Below, in pieces: positions 24,624 to 33,871 of a stretch of DNA of 39,220 nt. This stretch comes from a virus. The number at the start of each line of letters is the position of its first letter. Position 1 is the stretch's first letter. Both the position numbers and the translations under genes were made by a program. Below the pieces are notes generated by a model, which was not told the origin of the DNA, made no database searches, and worked only from the letters and a program-made list of their open reading frames with translations. The stretch covers positions 1 to 39,220 of the IMG/VR virus record IMGVR_UViG_3300005529_000067, one strand, 5' to 3'.

Positions 24624-24982
24624 TGATCATCCTCCGACACCCCGACACCGGCGGGCTCATGGTTGCCGTCGACATCAACGGCGACGGCGGCGAAGCACAA
24701 GCCAGCCACTACGAGTCCCGCGGCTGGGAACGAGTGTCCGCCGCACTCGTCGCGGCCAGCGAATACACGGGCCGCGAAATCGGCGAACTCGACGACCTCA
24801 CCCGCCCTGAGCTCGCCGGATTCGCCGCACACCTCGACCTACCCGTCGAACCGAAGGCGAGGAAAGCCGACGTGCTCGCCGCCATCGACGAGCACTTCGC
24901 TCAACCGGACATCGAAGCCGACATCGCCACGGACCTGCTCGTGAGCGAACCCCACCCCACCGATTCGACCGAGGAGTCCTGA
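24623..24982 (+). CDS. Structural-operon protein with SAP/HeH-like end
   Basis: 119 residues from ATG 24623, sharing one base with the previous stop (TGATG). The first 60 residues form strands and a helix (HPDTGGLMVAVDINGD). Residues 58-92 resemble the SAP/HeH domain at the end of the 15801 protein: RPELAGFAAHLDLPVEP then KADVLAAIDEHF. The tail is acidic. It precedes the tail-tube gene by 1 base. Confidence 0.7.
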   Translation: MIILRHPDTGGLMVAVDINGDGGEAQASHYESRGWERVSAALVAASEYTGREIGELDDLTRPELAGFAAHLDLPVEPKARKADVLAAIDEHFAQPDIEADIATDLLVSEPHPTDSTEES

Positions 24983-24983
24983 C

Positions 24984-25469
24984 GTGGCCCGATACAAGCC
25001 GTCCAACAAGGCCAAGGTCGTGTTCGCACCGGCCGTCGCGTCGCTTGCCGCACCCACCCAGGCCGAGATCAACGCCGGCACAGTCCTCTGCACCCCCGGA
25101 ACCTTCGTTGCCGCCGGTCTCCGCGAGCTGCAGAACTTCGAATCGTCGGCCACCTTCATCGACACCCCCGACGCCGCAACCGACTTCGACTCGAAGATCC
25201 CCGGCCGCAAGCAAGCCGGGAACCCCGCGATGGTCTTCTACGACGACGACGCGTCGAGCACCATCCGCACCGCCCTCGCCGAAGGCACCGCAGGGTACGT
25301 GATCATCATGCGGTACGGGCAGCTCGCCGGGAAGCGCGCCGAGGTGTACCCCGTCACGATTGCGGCGCTCAACGACTCGCAGGTCGACTCGAACAACAAC
25401 GCCTCGATGTTCACCGTCGACTGCGCGATCACATCGACCCCGAACAAGAACGCCGTGCAGGCGGCGTGA
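24984..25469 (+). CDS. Major tail (tube) protein
   Basis: 161 residues from GTG 24984. The order of strands (KAKVVFAPAVASL, FESSATFIDTPDAATDFDS, MVFYDDDASSTIRTAL, TAGYVIIMRYGQ, EVYPVTIAALN, FTVDCAITSTPNKNA) fits siphovirus tube proteins, in particular the late FTVDCAIT strand. It lies just before the frameshifted chaperone pair, as in lambda. Many copies stack as hexamers along the tape measure. Confidence 0.87.
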   Translation: MARYKPSNKAKVVFAPAVASLAAPTQAEINAGTVLCTPGTFVAAGLRELQNFESSATFIDTPDAATDFDSKIPGRKQAGNPAMVFYDDDASSTIRTALAEGTAGYVIIMRYGQLAGKRAEVYPVTIAALNDSQVDSNNNASMFTVDCAITSTPNKNAVQAA

Positions 25470-25993
25470 CCGTCACCGAACAACGCCCTGACGCTCAGCA
25501 GGAAGCCGAACCCGCCGCGGACACGGTCGAGGTGCTGTCCATCGAGGAGATCCTCGAGCAGAAGCAGCCCGACACCGAAACCGTCACGGTCGATCTCGGC
25601 GACGACCGCACCGCAACGTTCCGGTTCCGTGGGATCGGCCGGCTCGCGTGGCGACGCCTGCTCGACGAGCACCCAGCTACCGACGAGCAGCAACAGCAAC
25701 ACCGCGCGGCGCAGCTCGAGCGCGGCGTGATGCCCTCACAGGTCACGAAGCTCGGCTGGAATGCTGACACGTTCCCACCCGCCGCGATCGCCGCAACATG
25801 CGTCGAACCGAAGATCACCGAGGCACAGGCCCGAAAACTGTGGGACTCGCCCGCGTGGAATGACGGTGAGCTCGACAAGCTGTTCTCCGCCGTCCTGCTG
25901 GTCAACCAGTCGGATCGGCGTGTGAGCTTGGGAAAAGGCTACGAGGCGATTCTCGCCTCCATGCTCAACTCGGTGCCGCCCACCACTACCTGA
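25466..25993 (+). CDS. Tail assembly chaperone, G part
   Basis: 175 residues from GTG 25466, overlapping the tube gene. The start is acidic and disordered; the centre contains TFRFRGIGRLAWRRLLDEHP, and the end a helical LWDSPAWNDGELDKLFSAVLLVNQ typical of gpG-like chaperones. Slippery GGGAAAA at codons 155-157 directs part of the ribosomes into the T frame. The chaperones hold the tape measure during tail assembly and are not in the virion. Confidence 0.88.
   Translation: MTVTEQRPDAQQEAEPAADTVEVLSIEEILEQKQPDTETVTVDLGDDRTATFRFRGIGRLAWRRLLDEHPATDEQQQQHRAAQLERGVMPSQVTKLGWNADTFPPAAIAATCVEPKITEAQARKLWDSPAWNDGELDKLFSAVLLVNQSDRRVSLGKGYEAILASMLNSVPPTTT
25930..25936 (+). other. -1 programmed frameshift site GGGAAAA
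   Basis: The zero-frame reading is TTG GGA AAA GGC, so the heptamer is G GGA AAA, the canonical X XXY YYZ form. After slipping, codon AGG (25936-25938) continues in the -1 frame without a stop to 26346. This is the same arrangement as lambda gpG/gpGT. Confidence 0.88.
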
Positions 25994-26346
25994 TCCCGCT
26001 GTCGATCTTCCTCGGGCGGCCGTGGCCGCAACCGGGGGAACCGTTGTGGCTCGACGACGACCAGGACGCCGCGCTTGCCTACCTCGACCTGCTTGCTGAG
26101 GACCGCGCGCAACGCTGCCCGTCCTGCGGCACCCTCCCAGGCGACTGGATCGACCCTGCGACCGGACACGATTATCGCGACCCGCCGTACCTCGCGCGCG
26201 TCATCGAGTGCGAAGGCTGCCGTGCCATTGCGGACGCACGTGAAGAGCTCACCGACGAGACGGGCAAGTCGATCGTCCTGGTGCCGAACACCGGCGACGA
26301 CGAGGATGCATCCAATGAGATGACGGCCGGCTCGGTGGAGTTGTAG
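25936..26346 (+). CDS. Tail assembly chaperone, T extension (frameshift product)
   Basis: This frame has no independent start with a ribosome site; it is read by -1 frameshifting and gives a 293-residue GT fusion with the upstream gene (157 plus 136 residues). Just past the G-stop it shows AAHHYLIPLSIFLGR, the conserved T-part opening, then LDDDQDAALAYLDLL, and a zinc ribbon CPSC (about residue 60 of this part) with CEGC. The T part is thought to contact the tube protein. A TTG at 26044 could be mistaken for a start. Confidence 0.85.
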   Translation, partial: RLRGDSRLHAQLGAAHHYLIPLSIFLGRPWPQPGEPLWLDDDQDAALAYLDLLAEDRAQRCPSCGTLPGDWIDPATGHDYRDPPYLARVIECEGCRAIADAREELTDETGKSIVLVPNTGDDEDASNEMTAGSVEL

Positions 26347-26349
26347 GTC

Positions 26350-29300
26350 GTGGCGCCGCAGAAGTCGCTCGAGATTCTGCTCCGCCTCGACGCCGCGCAA
26401 CTCCGCGCCGGTCTCGGCCAGGCAGCGTCCGACATCCGCGGGTTCGACGCCGAAGTCAACCGGATCAGCACGTCCGGGCAGCGTGGCTTCGGGCTCGTCA
26501 GCGACGCCGTAGCGGGCCTCGGCAACGTCGCGCGCACCGTTTTCTCCGACGTCGTACACGTCGGTGCGACAGCGTTCGAAGGGCTCAGCGTCGCTGGCAC
26601 CGGGTTCATCGCCACCTCGACCCTGGTCGCTGCTCGTGTGCAGGAGATGAACGGCGTCCTCGAGAACCTGGCGCGCGTCACCGGCGTCAGCTACGACGCG
26701 ATGCAACAGCAGGTTGCCGGTGTTCGTGCACAAGGCATCGAAGCCGGTGTCGCGCAGGAGCTCGTCGCCTCGCTGGCACGACAGAATCTCAACCTTGCTC
26801 AAGCCACCCAGCTGGCCCGCGTCGCGCAGGACGCCGCCGTGTTCTCCGGCCGGAACAGCACCGACGTTCTCGCCGACATTCTCCACGGCATCCAGACGCA
26901 GAACAGCCTCGTGCTGCGCAACGCCGGACTCACTACCGAGGCCGGTCAGGCGATGGATGCCTATGCCAAGAGCATCGGCAAGTCGTCGACCGAGTTGACT
27001 GCAGCGGAACGCCAGCAGGCTGTCCTCAACGCCGTTCTGCAGGAAGGCACCACGATCGCCGGGTCGTACGCCGCGGCGATGGAGCAGCCCGGCAAGCAGC
27101 TCCGCTCCATCCCCAGGCTGATCAACGACATCCAGGTCAACGTGGGCCAGGCGTTCCTCCCCGCGTTCGGTCAGATCATCCACACCGGCTATGAGACAGC
27201 GAAGTCCCTTGGGGCGATCACGGTCGAAGGGCAACCGCTGGCGGTCGCCTTGGGTCGGGTTGGGCAGAGCGTGTCGAACCTGCTCACCCCCATGACCCGC
27301 TTCGTCGGTGAGATCCCCACTCGGCTGCCGGCGCTGATCGGTCCGCTCACGTCGCTGCAACATCAGCTTGCCGGGCTCGAACCGGTCATCGCTGGGGTCG
27401 GCGCAGCGATGTCCACCATGGCCCTGCGGAACATTCCGCTGCTCGGGCAGTTCGTCCCCGCCTTCTCGCCGATCACGGGCGCTCTCGCCGGTCTGTTGCT
27501 GTCGACGAAGGAGGGACGCGACGCCGTCGGGCATCTCGGCAGCAGTCTCCTCGACGTAGCTCACGTTGCGGGCCCGCCGATCGTGGCGGCCCTGTCCGAG
27601 CTCGTCCGGTTGTTGTCGCAGGCGCTCGCGGGGGTTCTCGACCGGCTCGGCCCGGCGCTCGTCGACGTCGCCCGCACCCTCGGTCCTGTTCTCGGTGACG
27701 CCATCCGCCAACTGGCGCCGCTCGTCTCTGACGTCGTCACGCAGTTCGGCCGCCTGGCCGCCGAAATCCTCCCGCGTGTCGCTCAGGTTGCCGCCGACGT
27801 CGCGCCGATCGTCGTCTACCTCGTCGGGTCGGGGCTGCAGCTGCTCGCCAACGTGCTGTCCGTCATCGCCGACCACGCCAACATCGCTGTCCCTGCGCTC
27901 GCCGCGCTCGGAGCCGCTCTCGCGACGTCGCGGATCGCGTCGTGGGTCGACGACGTCACCGCGGCGGGCACGGCACTGGGGAAGCTCCTCGACGTCGTGA
28001 AGCTCATCGGAGGCGCGTTCGCGACCGGCGGCATCTCCGGAGGCATCGCAGCCATTCGCGAGCAGCTCGCTGCGTTGCCGCAAGGGATCACTTCGATCGG
28101 GATCGCCGTCGCCGGTGCTGCAGCCGCGTTCGCCGAATGGTCGAACATGATGCGCGAAGCCAAGCAGCAGGGCGACGATTTTGTGTCGAAGATCCGCAGC
28201 CAGATCGACATCGCGGGCGGCAGCTACACCTATCTCACCGACAAACTGGGCAAGGTGCGCGCCGGCATGAACGACCTGCGCACGTCCGCCGACAACTCCA
28301 TCGCACCCTGGGACACCGACTACCGCGCCGCCTTGCGATCCGGTGCCGACGGCCTCGACACGCTCGGTAACAGCATCCAAGACCTTCTCGCGCGGGCCGA
28401 TGCCCTCGCTGCCAAGACCGGCATCAACAAGGACGCTGCACTCGACCTCGTCCGCGCGCAGGACCAGCTGAAGGGCAAGTTCGACGCCACGTCGTCGGCA
28501 GCTGATCTGCTCGGCCAGGCGCTCGACAAGCTCGCCGGCAAGAACCTCAATGCCGATCAGGCCGCCATTCGCTACAACGACTCGCTCGCGCAGCTGCAAT
28601 CGACCTTCACGGACGTGCGTGACGGGCAGCTCGGCGTCAACGACGCGCTCGACGCCTCCACCGAGATCGGTCGCACCCATCTGCAACAGGTCATCGACAG
28701 TACGCAGGCAGCGAAGGACTACGCGTTGGCGCTGGTGAAGCAAAGCGGCGATGTCGGTGGCGCCCGCATGGTCTTGCAGAACTACGCGGACACGTTGCGC
28801 GCCCAGCTCGACCCACTGGGGAAGAACACCGCCGCCGTCGACCAGCTGTTGAGCCGCTACGGGCTCATGCCCGACCAGATCGAAACCACCATCAAACAGG
28901 TCGGCGGCGAAGCCGTCGCCGCTCAGGTCACGGCCCTGCAGGGGCAACTCGACCAGCTCGGCGGAGCCAAGGCGCACCCCGAAATCCAAGCGCTCATCGA
29001 CAACAAGTCCTTCACCGACGCGCAAGCGGCGATCGACAAGCTCAACGGCAAGAAGATCACACCCGACGTCGACGGGTCGCGCGTGCTCGCCGAGCTCGAC
29101 TACATCACCAAGAAGCTGTTCCCGCAGTATCAGGCTGAACATCCGACGGCTTCGCTGTACGTGGACGGCAACCCAGCGAAGTCGGTGCTCGACTGGTTGA
29201 TGGGCAAGTATTTCAAGGAGTATGCGGCTTCGAACCCGACCACGCCGGCGTACCTCGATGCGAATCCGGCATCGGGGTTCATCGACTGGCTGCTGCACAC

Positions 29301-29934
29301 CAAGTTCGCCGAGTACTCCGCGTCGAACCCAACAACGACGGCCAACGTCAACACCGATCCGGCGGCCGCTTCCATCAACGCGTTCATCCAGGCGAACCAG
29401 GGACGGTCGTTCACCTTCTACGCCAATCTCAAGGTCAACGGCGTCCCCTACTACCTGGCCAGCAACCAGTCGGTCGGTCTACCCGGTCCCCGCTGGGGTG
29501 GTGTCGTCACACCGATGGCCTGGGGCGGCACCACCACACCCGCGCACATCGCACGTACACAGCTCTTCCGGTACGGAGAGCCGGAGACCGGTGGTGAGGC
29601 GTTCATCCCGCGGCTGGGTGACCGCAACCGCAGTCTCGAAATCTTGAAGACGGCCGCGGGATGGTTGGGCGCCGATGTCGTCGACACCCGCCAACGACGG
29701 TTCGCGACGGCGGCTGTCCCACCGCAACCTCGCTTGCCGAATCGTGCTGTTCGCGACGGTGCGCAGGGTGGCAGCGGTGTCGTGTTGAACGTGAACTCGC
29801 CCTTGGCGCACGTCGACGTTCGCGCCGATGCAAGCGTCGACAGCGGCAAGTTCGAGATCGCGGTGCGGCGTGCCGTTGAGCCGGCCATCGAGAAGGCCAT
29901 CGACGGTCTGACGCGAGAACTCGCGGTGCACTGA
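26350..29934 (+). CDS. Tail tape measure protein
   Basis: 1194 residues from GTG 26350. The N-terminus shows the tape measure pattern DAAQLRAGLGQAASDIRGFDAEVNR; residues 100-300 form the conserved TMP region (QNLNLAQATQLARVAQDAAVFSG, TELTAAERQQAVLNAVL). Ala/Leu-rich hydrophobic helices lie at about 390-540. Three exact-length 31-residue tandem repeats occupy 908-1000, each running from D(A/G)-x-P/R to a Y-x-A/V-L/V strand. The end has RYGEPETGGEAFIPRLG, a frequent TMP motif. With about 1.5 angstrom per residue, the tail would be near 180 nm; this is an estimate. Confidence 0.92.
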   Translation: MAPQKSLEILLRLDAAQLRAGLGQAASDIRGFDAEVNRISTSGQRGFGLVSDAVAGLGNVARTVFSDVVHVGATAFEGLSVAGTGFIATSTLVAARVQEMNGVLENLARVTGVSYDAMQQQVAGVRAQGIEAGVAQELVASLARQNLNLAQATQLARVAQDAAVFSGRNSTDVLADILHGIQTQNSLVLRNAGLTTEAGQAMDAYAKSIGKSSTELTAAERQQAVLNAVLQEGTTIAGSYAAAMEQPGKQLRSIPRLINDIQVNVGQAFLPAFGQIIHTGYETAKSLGAITVEGQPLAVALGRVGQSVSNLLTPMTRFVGEIPTRLPALIGPLTSLQHQLAGLEPVIAGVGAAMSTMALRNIPLLGQFVPAFSPITGALAGLLLSTKEGRDAVGHLGSSLLDVAHVAGPPIVAALSELVRLLSQALAGVLDRLGPALVDVARTLGPVLGDAIRQLAPLVSDVVTQFGRLAAEILPRVAQVAADVAPIVVYLVGSGLQLLANVLSVIADHANIAVPALAALGAALATSRIASWVDDVTAAGTALGKLLDVVKLIGGAFATGGISGGIAAIREQLAALPQGITSIGIAVAGAAAAFAEWSNMMREAKQQGDDFVSKIRSQIDIAGGSYTYLTDKLGKVRAGMNDLRTSADNSIAPWDTDYRAALRSGADGLDTLGNSIQDLLARADALAAKTGINKDAALDLVRAQDQLKGKFDATSSAADLLGQALDKLAGKNLNADQAAIRYNDSLAQLQSTFTDVRDGQLGVNDALDASTEIGRTHLQQVIDSTQAAKDYALALVKQSGDVGGARMVLQNYADTLRAQLDPLGKNTAAVDQLLSRYGLMPDQIETTIKQVGGEAVAAQVTALQGQLDQLGGAKAHPEIQALIDNKSFTDAQAAIDKLNGKKITPDVDGSRVLAELDYITKKLFPQYQAEHPTASLYVDGNPAKSVLDWLMGKYFKEYAASNPTTPAYLDANPASGFIDWLLHTKFAEYSASNPTTTANVNTDPAAASINAFIQANQGRSFTFYANLKVNGVPYYLASNQSVGLPGPRWGGVVTPMAWGGTTTPAHIARTQLFRYGEPETGGEAFIPRLGDRNRSLEILKTAAGWLGADVVDTRQRRFATAAVPPQPRLPNRAVRDGAQGGSGVVLNVNSPLAHVDVRADASVDSGKFEIAVRRAVEPAIEKAIDGLTRELAVH

Positions 29935-32006
29935 TGGGCAACGTCAACCTTCACCCGACGGGGTACTGGTTCCCGGGCGAACCGGGATACACGACCACCG
30001 GTGCAGCGACGATGTGGCAGGCGATGGCCGCCGGTGACAGTGACTACTCGACACCGCCCACGAATCAGCTGATCCCGGTCGAGTTCACGTTCGCCACGCC
30101 GACGATCCCAGCGGGAGCGAAGATCTCGAGGGTGCGGGTCAACCTGCGCTCCGCTCGCGGCAACGCCAACGAGCAGTTCTACGTCTACGCGATCACTCAT
30201 CGGCGTCCGTCCGGCGTGCCAAGCCTGATCGCCGTGTCGCCGGCGCCTGGGAAGCCGAACCAGGCGTCCGACGGTGTGCTCCGCAACTGGACGAGCGCGT
30301 GGTTCACGGGCTTCTCGAACGGCAACAACTGGAATCAGGAGACGCCCGACGGCAGTGCCGTCACTGTGACACTCACGGTTGAACAGAAAGCTGCCGCGCC
30401 GTATCCCGGCGTAGCGAAGGCGAGCGAGCTGTCGATCGACGTCACGTACAACGAGCGGCCCGCGGTGTCGGCCATCACACCGTCAGGGAACCAGGGCACA
30501 TCACGCCCGACTGTCGGATGGACCTACTCCGACCCTGAAGGTGACGCACAGCAGAAGTATCAGGTCAAGATCTTCGACTCGACCACCTACGGCGCCGGTT
30601 CGTTCAACCCCGACACGTCGACACCGGCGTGGGACTCCGGCGTTGTCGCTTCATCCGTCGCGAGCGCCATCGTCGGTGCCGACCTCGTCAACGGCACCAC
30701 GTACAAGGCGTACGTGAAGGTGTGGCAACCCCAGGTCAACGGCGAGGACCACTACTCGTTGTGGACTGCGGGCCCGACGTTCACGATCGTCCTTGACCCG
30801 CCTGCCCCCCCCGTCGTCACCACCGTCGTCGCCGACACCGCAAACGCCCGGCTGCAAGTGAACGTCCAAGGCCGAGACAACGAGCTCACCGCCAACCAGG
30901 CCGACATCGAGACAGACACGAGCGGCTGGGCAGCTGGCGCGAACACGACGATCTCGCGGATCACCACCCAGTTCGCGCACGGCGTCGCATCGCTGCAGCT
31001 CGCATCCACGGCGGGAGGCGGCACGTCCGCCACAACCCCGACCGGGACGAATGGGATCCCGGTGTTGCCGAACCAGCAGTACACGGCCATGGCCGTCGCA
31101 CGCCGCATCTCTGCCACCACCGGTCGCAGTGTCCGCATCGACATCGTCTGGTACACGGTCGCCGGCGCCGTGATCTCGACCAGCTCGAGTGCTACCGCCA
31201 CACCGACGAACACCGGATGGACCACGCAAGTGTCAGTCACCGCCAACGCACCAGCGAATGCAGCGTTTGCGGCTGTGGTGCTGAACGTTCCTGGGGTGTC
31301 CGCCGCGGGTGAGCAGTACGCGTTCGACCAGATCGGCCTCGTTCCCGGCTCGTCGACAACGTGGACGGCTGGCGGCTACGACAACGCTACGAACGCGTTG
31401 ATCGTCGAACGCAGCCTCGACGGCGGCGTCACTTGGACCGCAGTCCGAGGCAGCCCTGTCACCGGTCAGAAAGCCACCGGACAGCTCACAACGATCTACG
31501 ACTATGAAGTCCCCAACGGTCTCACCGTGCAGTACCGCGCTCGGGTGTCGAATGTCGTGGCCGGCAGCACCGTCGTCGGCGGCAACTCCGGTGTCGTATC
31601 TGGCATACAGAACGCGCAGGTGTGGTGGTTGAAGGACCCGATCGACCCGACACGCAACATGGTCATCAAAGTGAAGGCTGCTCCGCGCATCGGACGACCG
31701 AAACCGGAGTCCGTGAACTACCCGGTCGGTGACACCGTCGCGGCCGTTTCGCATGACGGTGTGAAGGGTGCGGTGATCGAATGCACGATCTTCGCGCTCA
31801 ATAGCGGTGACTACGCAGCGCTGGTGAAACTCCTCGAGTCAGGCCGGACGCTCCTGTTGCAGGACGTGCTCGGCCGCCAATGGTACGTGCAGCCCGGCGA
31901 CACCACGTTCTCGCTGCACGCAGCGACCAAGCTGGCGTCTGAAACGACTCCGATTCGCCACAGCCACGAGGTCGACTTCCAGTTCACCGAAGTCCGGGTG
32001 CCGTAG
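29934..32006 (+). CDS. Minor tail protein with FnIII-like and CBM-like domains
   Basis: 690 residues from ATG 29934 (TGATG). The N-terminal 180 residues form a beta domain; 180-290 resemble a fibronectin III repeat (RPTVGWTYSDPEGDAQQKYQVKIF, then NGTTYKAYVKVWQ). Residues 325-475 resemble a carbohydrate-binding jelly roll (ETDTSGWAAGANTTISRI, QYTAMAVARRISATTGRSVRIDIVWY, AFDQIGLVPGS). The last 130 residues look like a Dit-like distal tail domain (GDYAALVKLLESGRTLLLQDVLGRQWYV). It follows the tape measure, so a distal-tail role with glycan binding is likely. Confidence 0.8.
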   Translation: MGNVNLHPTGYWFPGEPGYTTTGAATMWQAMAAGDSDYSTPPTNQLIPVEFTFATPTIPAGAKISRVRVNLRSARGNANEQFYVYAITHRRPSGVPSLIAVSPAPGKPNQASDGVLRNWTSAWFTGFSNGNNWNQETPDGSAVTVTLTVEQKAAAPYPGVAKASELSIDVTYNERPAVSAITPSGNQGTSRPTVGWTYSDPEGDAQQKYQVKIFDSTTYGAGSFNPDTSTPAWDSGVVASSVASAIVGADLVNGTTYKAYVKVWQPQVNGEDHYSLWTAGPTFTIVLDPPAPPVVTTVVADTANARLQVNVQGRDNELTANQADIETDTSGWAAGANTTISRITTQFAHGVASLQLASTAGGGTSATTPTGTNGIPVLPNQQYTAMAVARRISATTGRSVRIDIVWYTVAGAVISTSSSATATPTNTGWTTQVSVTANAPANAAFAAVVLNVPGVSAAGEQYAFDQIGLVPGSSTTWTAGGYDNATNALIVERSLDGGVTWTAVRGSPVTGQKATGQLTTIYDYEVPNGLTVQYRARVSNVVAGSTVVGGNSGVVSGIQNAQVWWLKDPIDPTRNMVIKVKAAPRIGRPKPESVNYPVGDTVAAVSHDGVKGAVIECTIFALNSGDYAALVKLLESGRTLLLQDVLGRQWYVQPGDTTFSLHAATKLASETTPIRHSHEVDFQFTEVRVP

Positions 32007-33170
32007 ATGGCGCGCCCGTTCCCCGGCGCCACCGTCGCGGCAGCCGGCGCCAACCAGGTCGTCAGCCGGGTCGATGTCGTCCAGGCCGGCCAGCTGCTCT
32101 TCACCACCGACAAGACCGTCGCGATTCCCGGCACACAAGTCAGCATCGTCGACGGCAGCGCCACCTTCGACGAGACGCGGAGCATCCGCGGTACCGCCAC
32201 TGTCGTCCTCTCCCTCGACGCGACCACCGCCGCACTAGTGCCAACCACGCCAACGTCACCGTTTTCGCCAGTCGCACCGACCGAAGTCATTCCCTATGTC
32301 GGTTTCATCGACCCTGCCACCGGCGCACAACTATTGACACAGCTGGGTGTGTTCGAGATCAGCGACGTGGACGTCGTCGAAGACGGCGGAGCGCTCACCA
32401 TGACGTTGACATGCGCTGACCGCACCGCGAAGTTCGATCGGGCACGGTTCATCAACCCGTACACCGTGTCGTCGTTCTCCAACTTCACCGACGCCATCAC
32501 CGCGCTCGTCTCCGCCGTCGATCCCAATGCTGACCTGCAGGTCACCCCGACGACCTACGCGACGCCGCTGCTGACATTCGACATGGAGTCGACGTATCTC
32601 GACGCGATCCGGCAGATGTGCGACGCGATCGGCTACGTGTTTCGCGTCGACTGGCAGGGCCGCTACGTGGTCGTGCCGTTCGATCAAACCGGCGACCCGG
32701 TGTGGACGCTCACCGAAACGTCGGACACCCGCATGACACAGATCAAGCGGAACCTGTCGAAGAGCAAGGTGTACAACGGCGTCGTCGTCCGCGGCGAGTC
32801 CGCCGGCACGACCAGCCCGCCGGTCGAAGGGCAGGCGTGGGACACCGACCCGAGCTCGCCCACCTACTATGACCCCGCCAACCCGCTGGCGTCGACGTAC
32901 GGGCCGGTCCCGTTCTTCTACACATCGCAGCTCATCACCACCCAGGCGCAGGCGAATGACGCGGCTGCCGCCCGGCTGCCGAAGGTGACGGGACTGGTCG
33001 AACGGTTGTCGGCGACAACCCGGTTGAACCCTGCGATGGAGCCCGGTGATCTGTGCTCGGTGACGCGCGCCCGGGTTGGAGCGTCCGGGGTGTACGTGCT
33101 CGAGTCGGTCGGTCCGATCGGGTTGCGCGCCGGGGCGATGCAAATCACGATGCGGGAGCGCCGGCTGTGA
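32007..33170 (+). CDS. Baseplate hub / tail-associated protein
   Basis: 387 residues starting at ATG 32007, directly after the previous stop. It has gp27-like/DUF5047-type features: VDVVQAGQLLFTTDK, strands in pairs, GVFEISDVDVVEDGG, LTCADRTAKFDRARF and a late LSATTRLNPAMEPGDLCSVT, matching hub proteins that form the ring at the tail tip. Order tape measure, distal tail, hub is standard for siphoviruses. Confidence 0.82.
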   Translation: MARPFPGATVAAAGANQVVSRVDVVQAGQLLFTTDKTVAIPGTQVSIVDGSATFDETRSIRGTATVVLSLDATTAALVPTTPTSPFSPVAPTEVIPYVGFIDPATGAQLLTQLGVFEISDVDVVEDGGALTMTLTCADRTAKFDRARFINPYTVSSFSNFTDAITALVSAVDPNADLQVTPTTYATPLLTFDMESTYLDAIRQMCDAIGYVFRVDWQGRYVVVPFDQTGDPVWTLTETSDTRMTQIKRNLSKSKVYNGVVVRGESAGTTSPPVEGQAWDTDPSSPTYYDPANPLASTYGPVPFFYTSQLITTQAQANDAAAARLPKVTGLVERLSATTRLNPAMEPGDLCSVTRARVGASGVYVLESVGPIGLRAGAMQITMRERRL

Positions 33171-33820
33171 GGCAGTCGTCGCGAGCAGCGTTCGTGCAGT
33201 CCGTGGCGGAAGCAACTAAGGCCGGGCAACTGGTTCGACTCGGAAGCGTCACTGCCATCAACGCCGGCGACAACCCGCCGACCATCAGCGTCGACGGCCG
33301 CCCGATGCGCTGCATCGCTCACCCCTATCGGTACGTGGTCGGGGAGACAGTGGTGTGGCTCGACTCCGGGCCGACACCGGTCGTGCTGGGCGGCATGTAC
33401 CCCGACGAGAACGCTCGCATCGGCGGGAAATGGCGGCGCGCCACCACGCTCGGGATCGCTTCCGCATCGTTGACGACGGTGCAGTTCACGATCGAGGACC
33501 AGGACAACGGTAGCTTCACCACCGTGCCCACCTTGGCGTTGACGGTTCCCGCCAACCTCGGTGGGCTCTACGCCGTGTACGGCAGCGTGAACATGGCGGC
33601 GTCGATCGGCGCTGGCCGGGCGTTCGTCGAGATCACCTCCTCGACGTCACCGAGCCAGTTCGCCCGGAACCCATTCGGCCCGGGCGAGGACTCGGCAAGC
33701 ACCGAGGGCCTGTTCGACCTCGCTGCAGGTGACACGTTCGGGATGAACGTCTTCCAGTCCTCAGGCGGCACCATCAACCTCACCTCAGCCCGGTTGCACG
33801 CCTTCCGCCTCGGCGCCTGA
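33167..33820 (+). CDS. Baseplate protein with OB-fold-like start
   Basis: 217 residues from GTG 33167. Residues 20-75 (VRLGSVTAINAGDNPPTISVDGRPMRCIAHPYRYVVGETVVWLDSG) follow the OB-fold pattern of tail-tip or gp5-like baseplate proteins. The second half is a jelly-roll-like domain (FTIEDQDNGSFTTVPTLALTVPANLGGLYAVYGSVNM). It likely caps the hub or contacts the host. Confidence 0.72.
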   Translation: MRQSSRAAFVQSVAEATKAGQLVRLGSVTAINAGDNPPTISVDGRPMRCIAHPYRYVVGETVVWLDSGPTPVVLGGMYPDENARIGGKWRRATTLGIASASLTTVQFTIEDQDNGSFTTVPTLALTVPANLGGLYAVYGSVNMAASIGAGRAFVEITSSTSPSQFARNPFGPGEDSASTEGLFDLAAGDTFGMNVFQSSGGTINLTSARLHAFRLGA

Positions 33821-33871
33821 CGCGCAGGCTGCATCCCGCCCCGTAGCCCACCGATTCCGCACCGTGACGGT
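33821..33871 (+). promoter_or_regulatory. Gap before lysis genes with CTGCATCCC motif
   Basis: CTGCATCCC (33829-33837) lies 8 bases after the baseplate stop. A small hairpin CACCG-TGA-CGGTG (33860-33872) ends on the GTG of the amidase, which could limit ribosome access. Same nonamer as at 13314 and 22391. No clear promoter. Confidence 0.35.

Noticed and set aside
25939-29298. A very long reverse-strand open frame opposite the tape measure gene
   Set aside because: It mirrors the strong codon bias of the forward gene, has no recognisable domain and low-complexity Arg/Asp composition. Similar frames oppose the replicase (3868-5772) and the ParB-like gene (786-2462).
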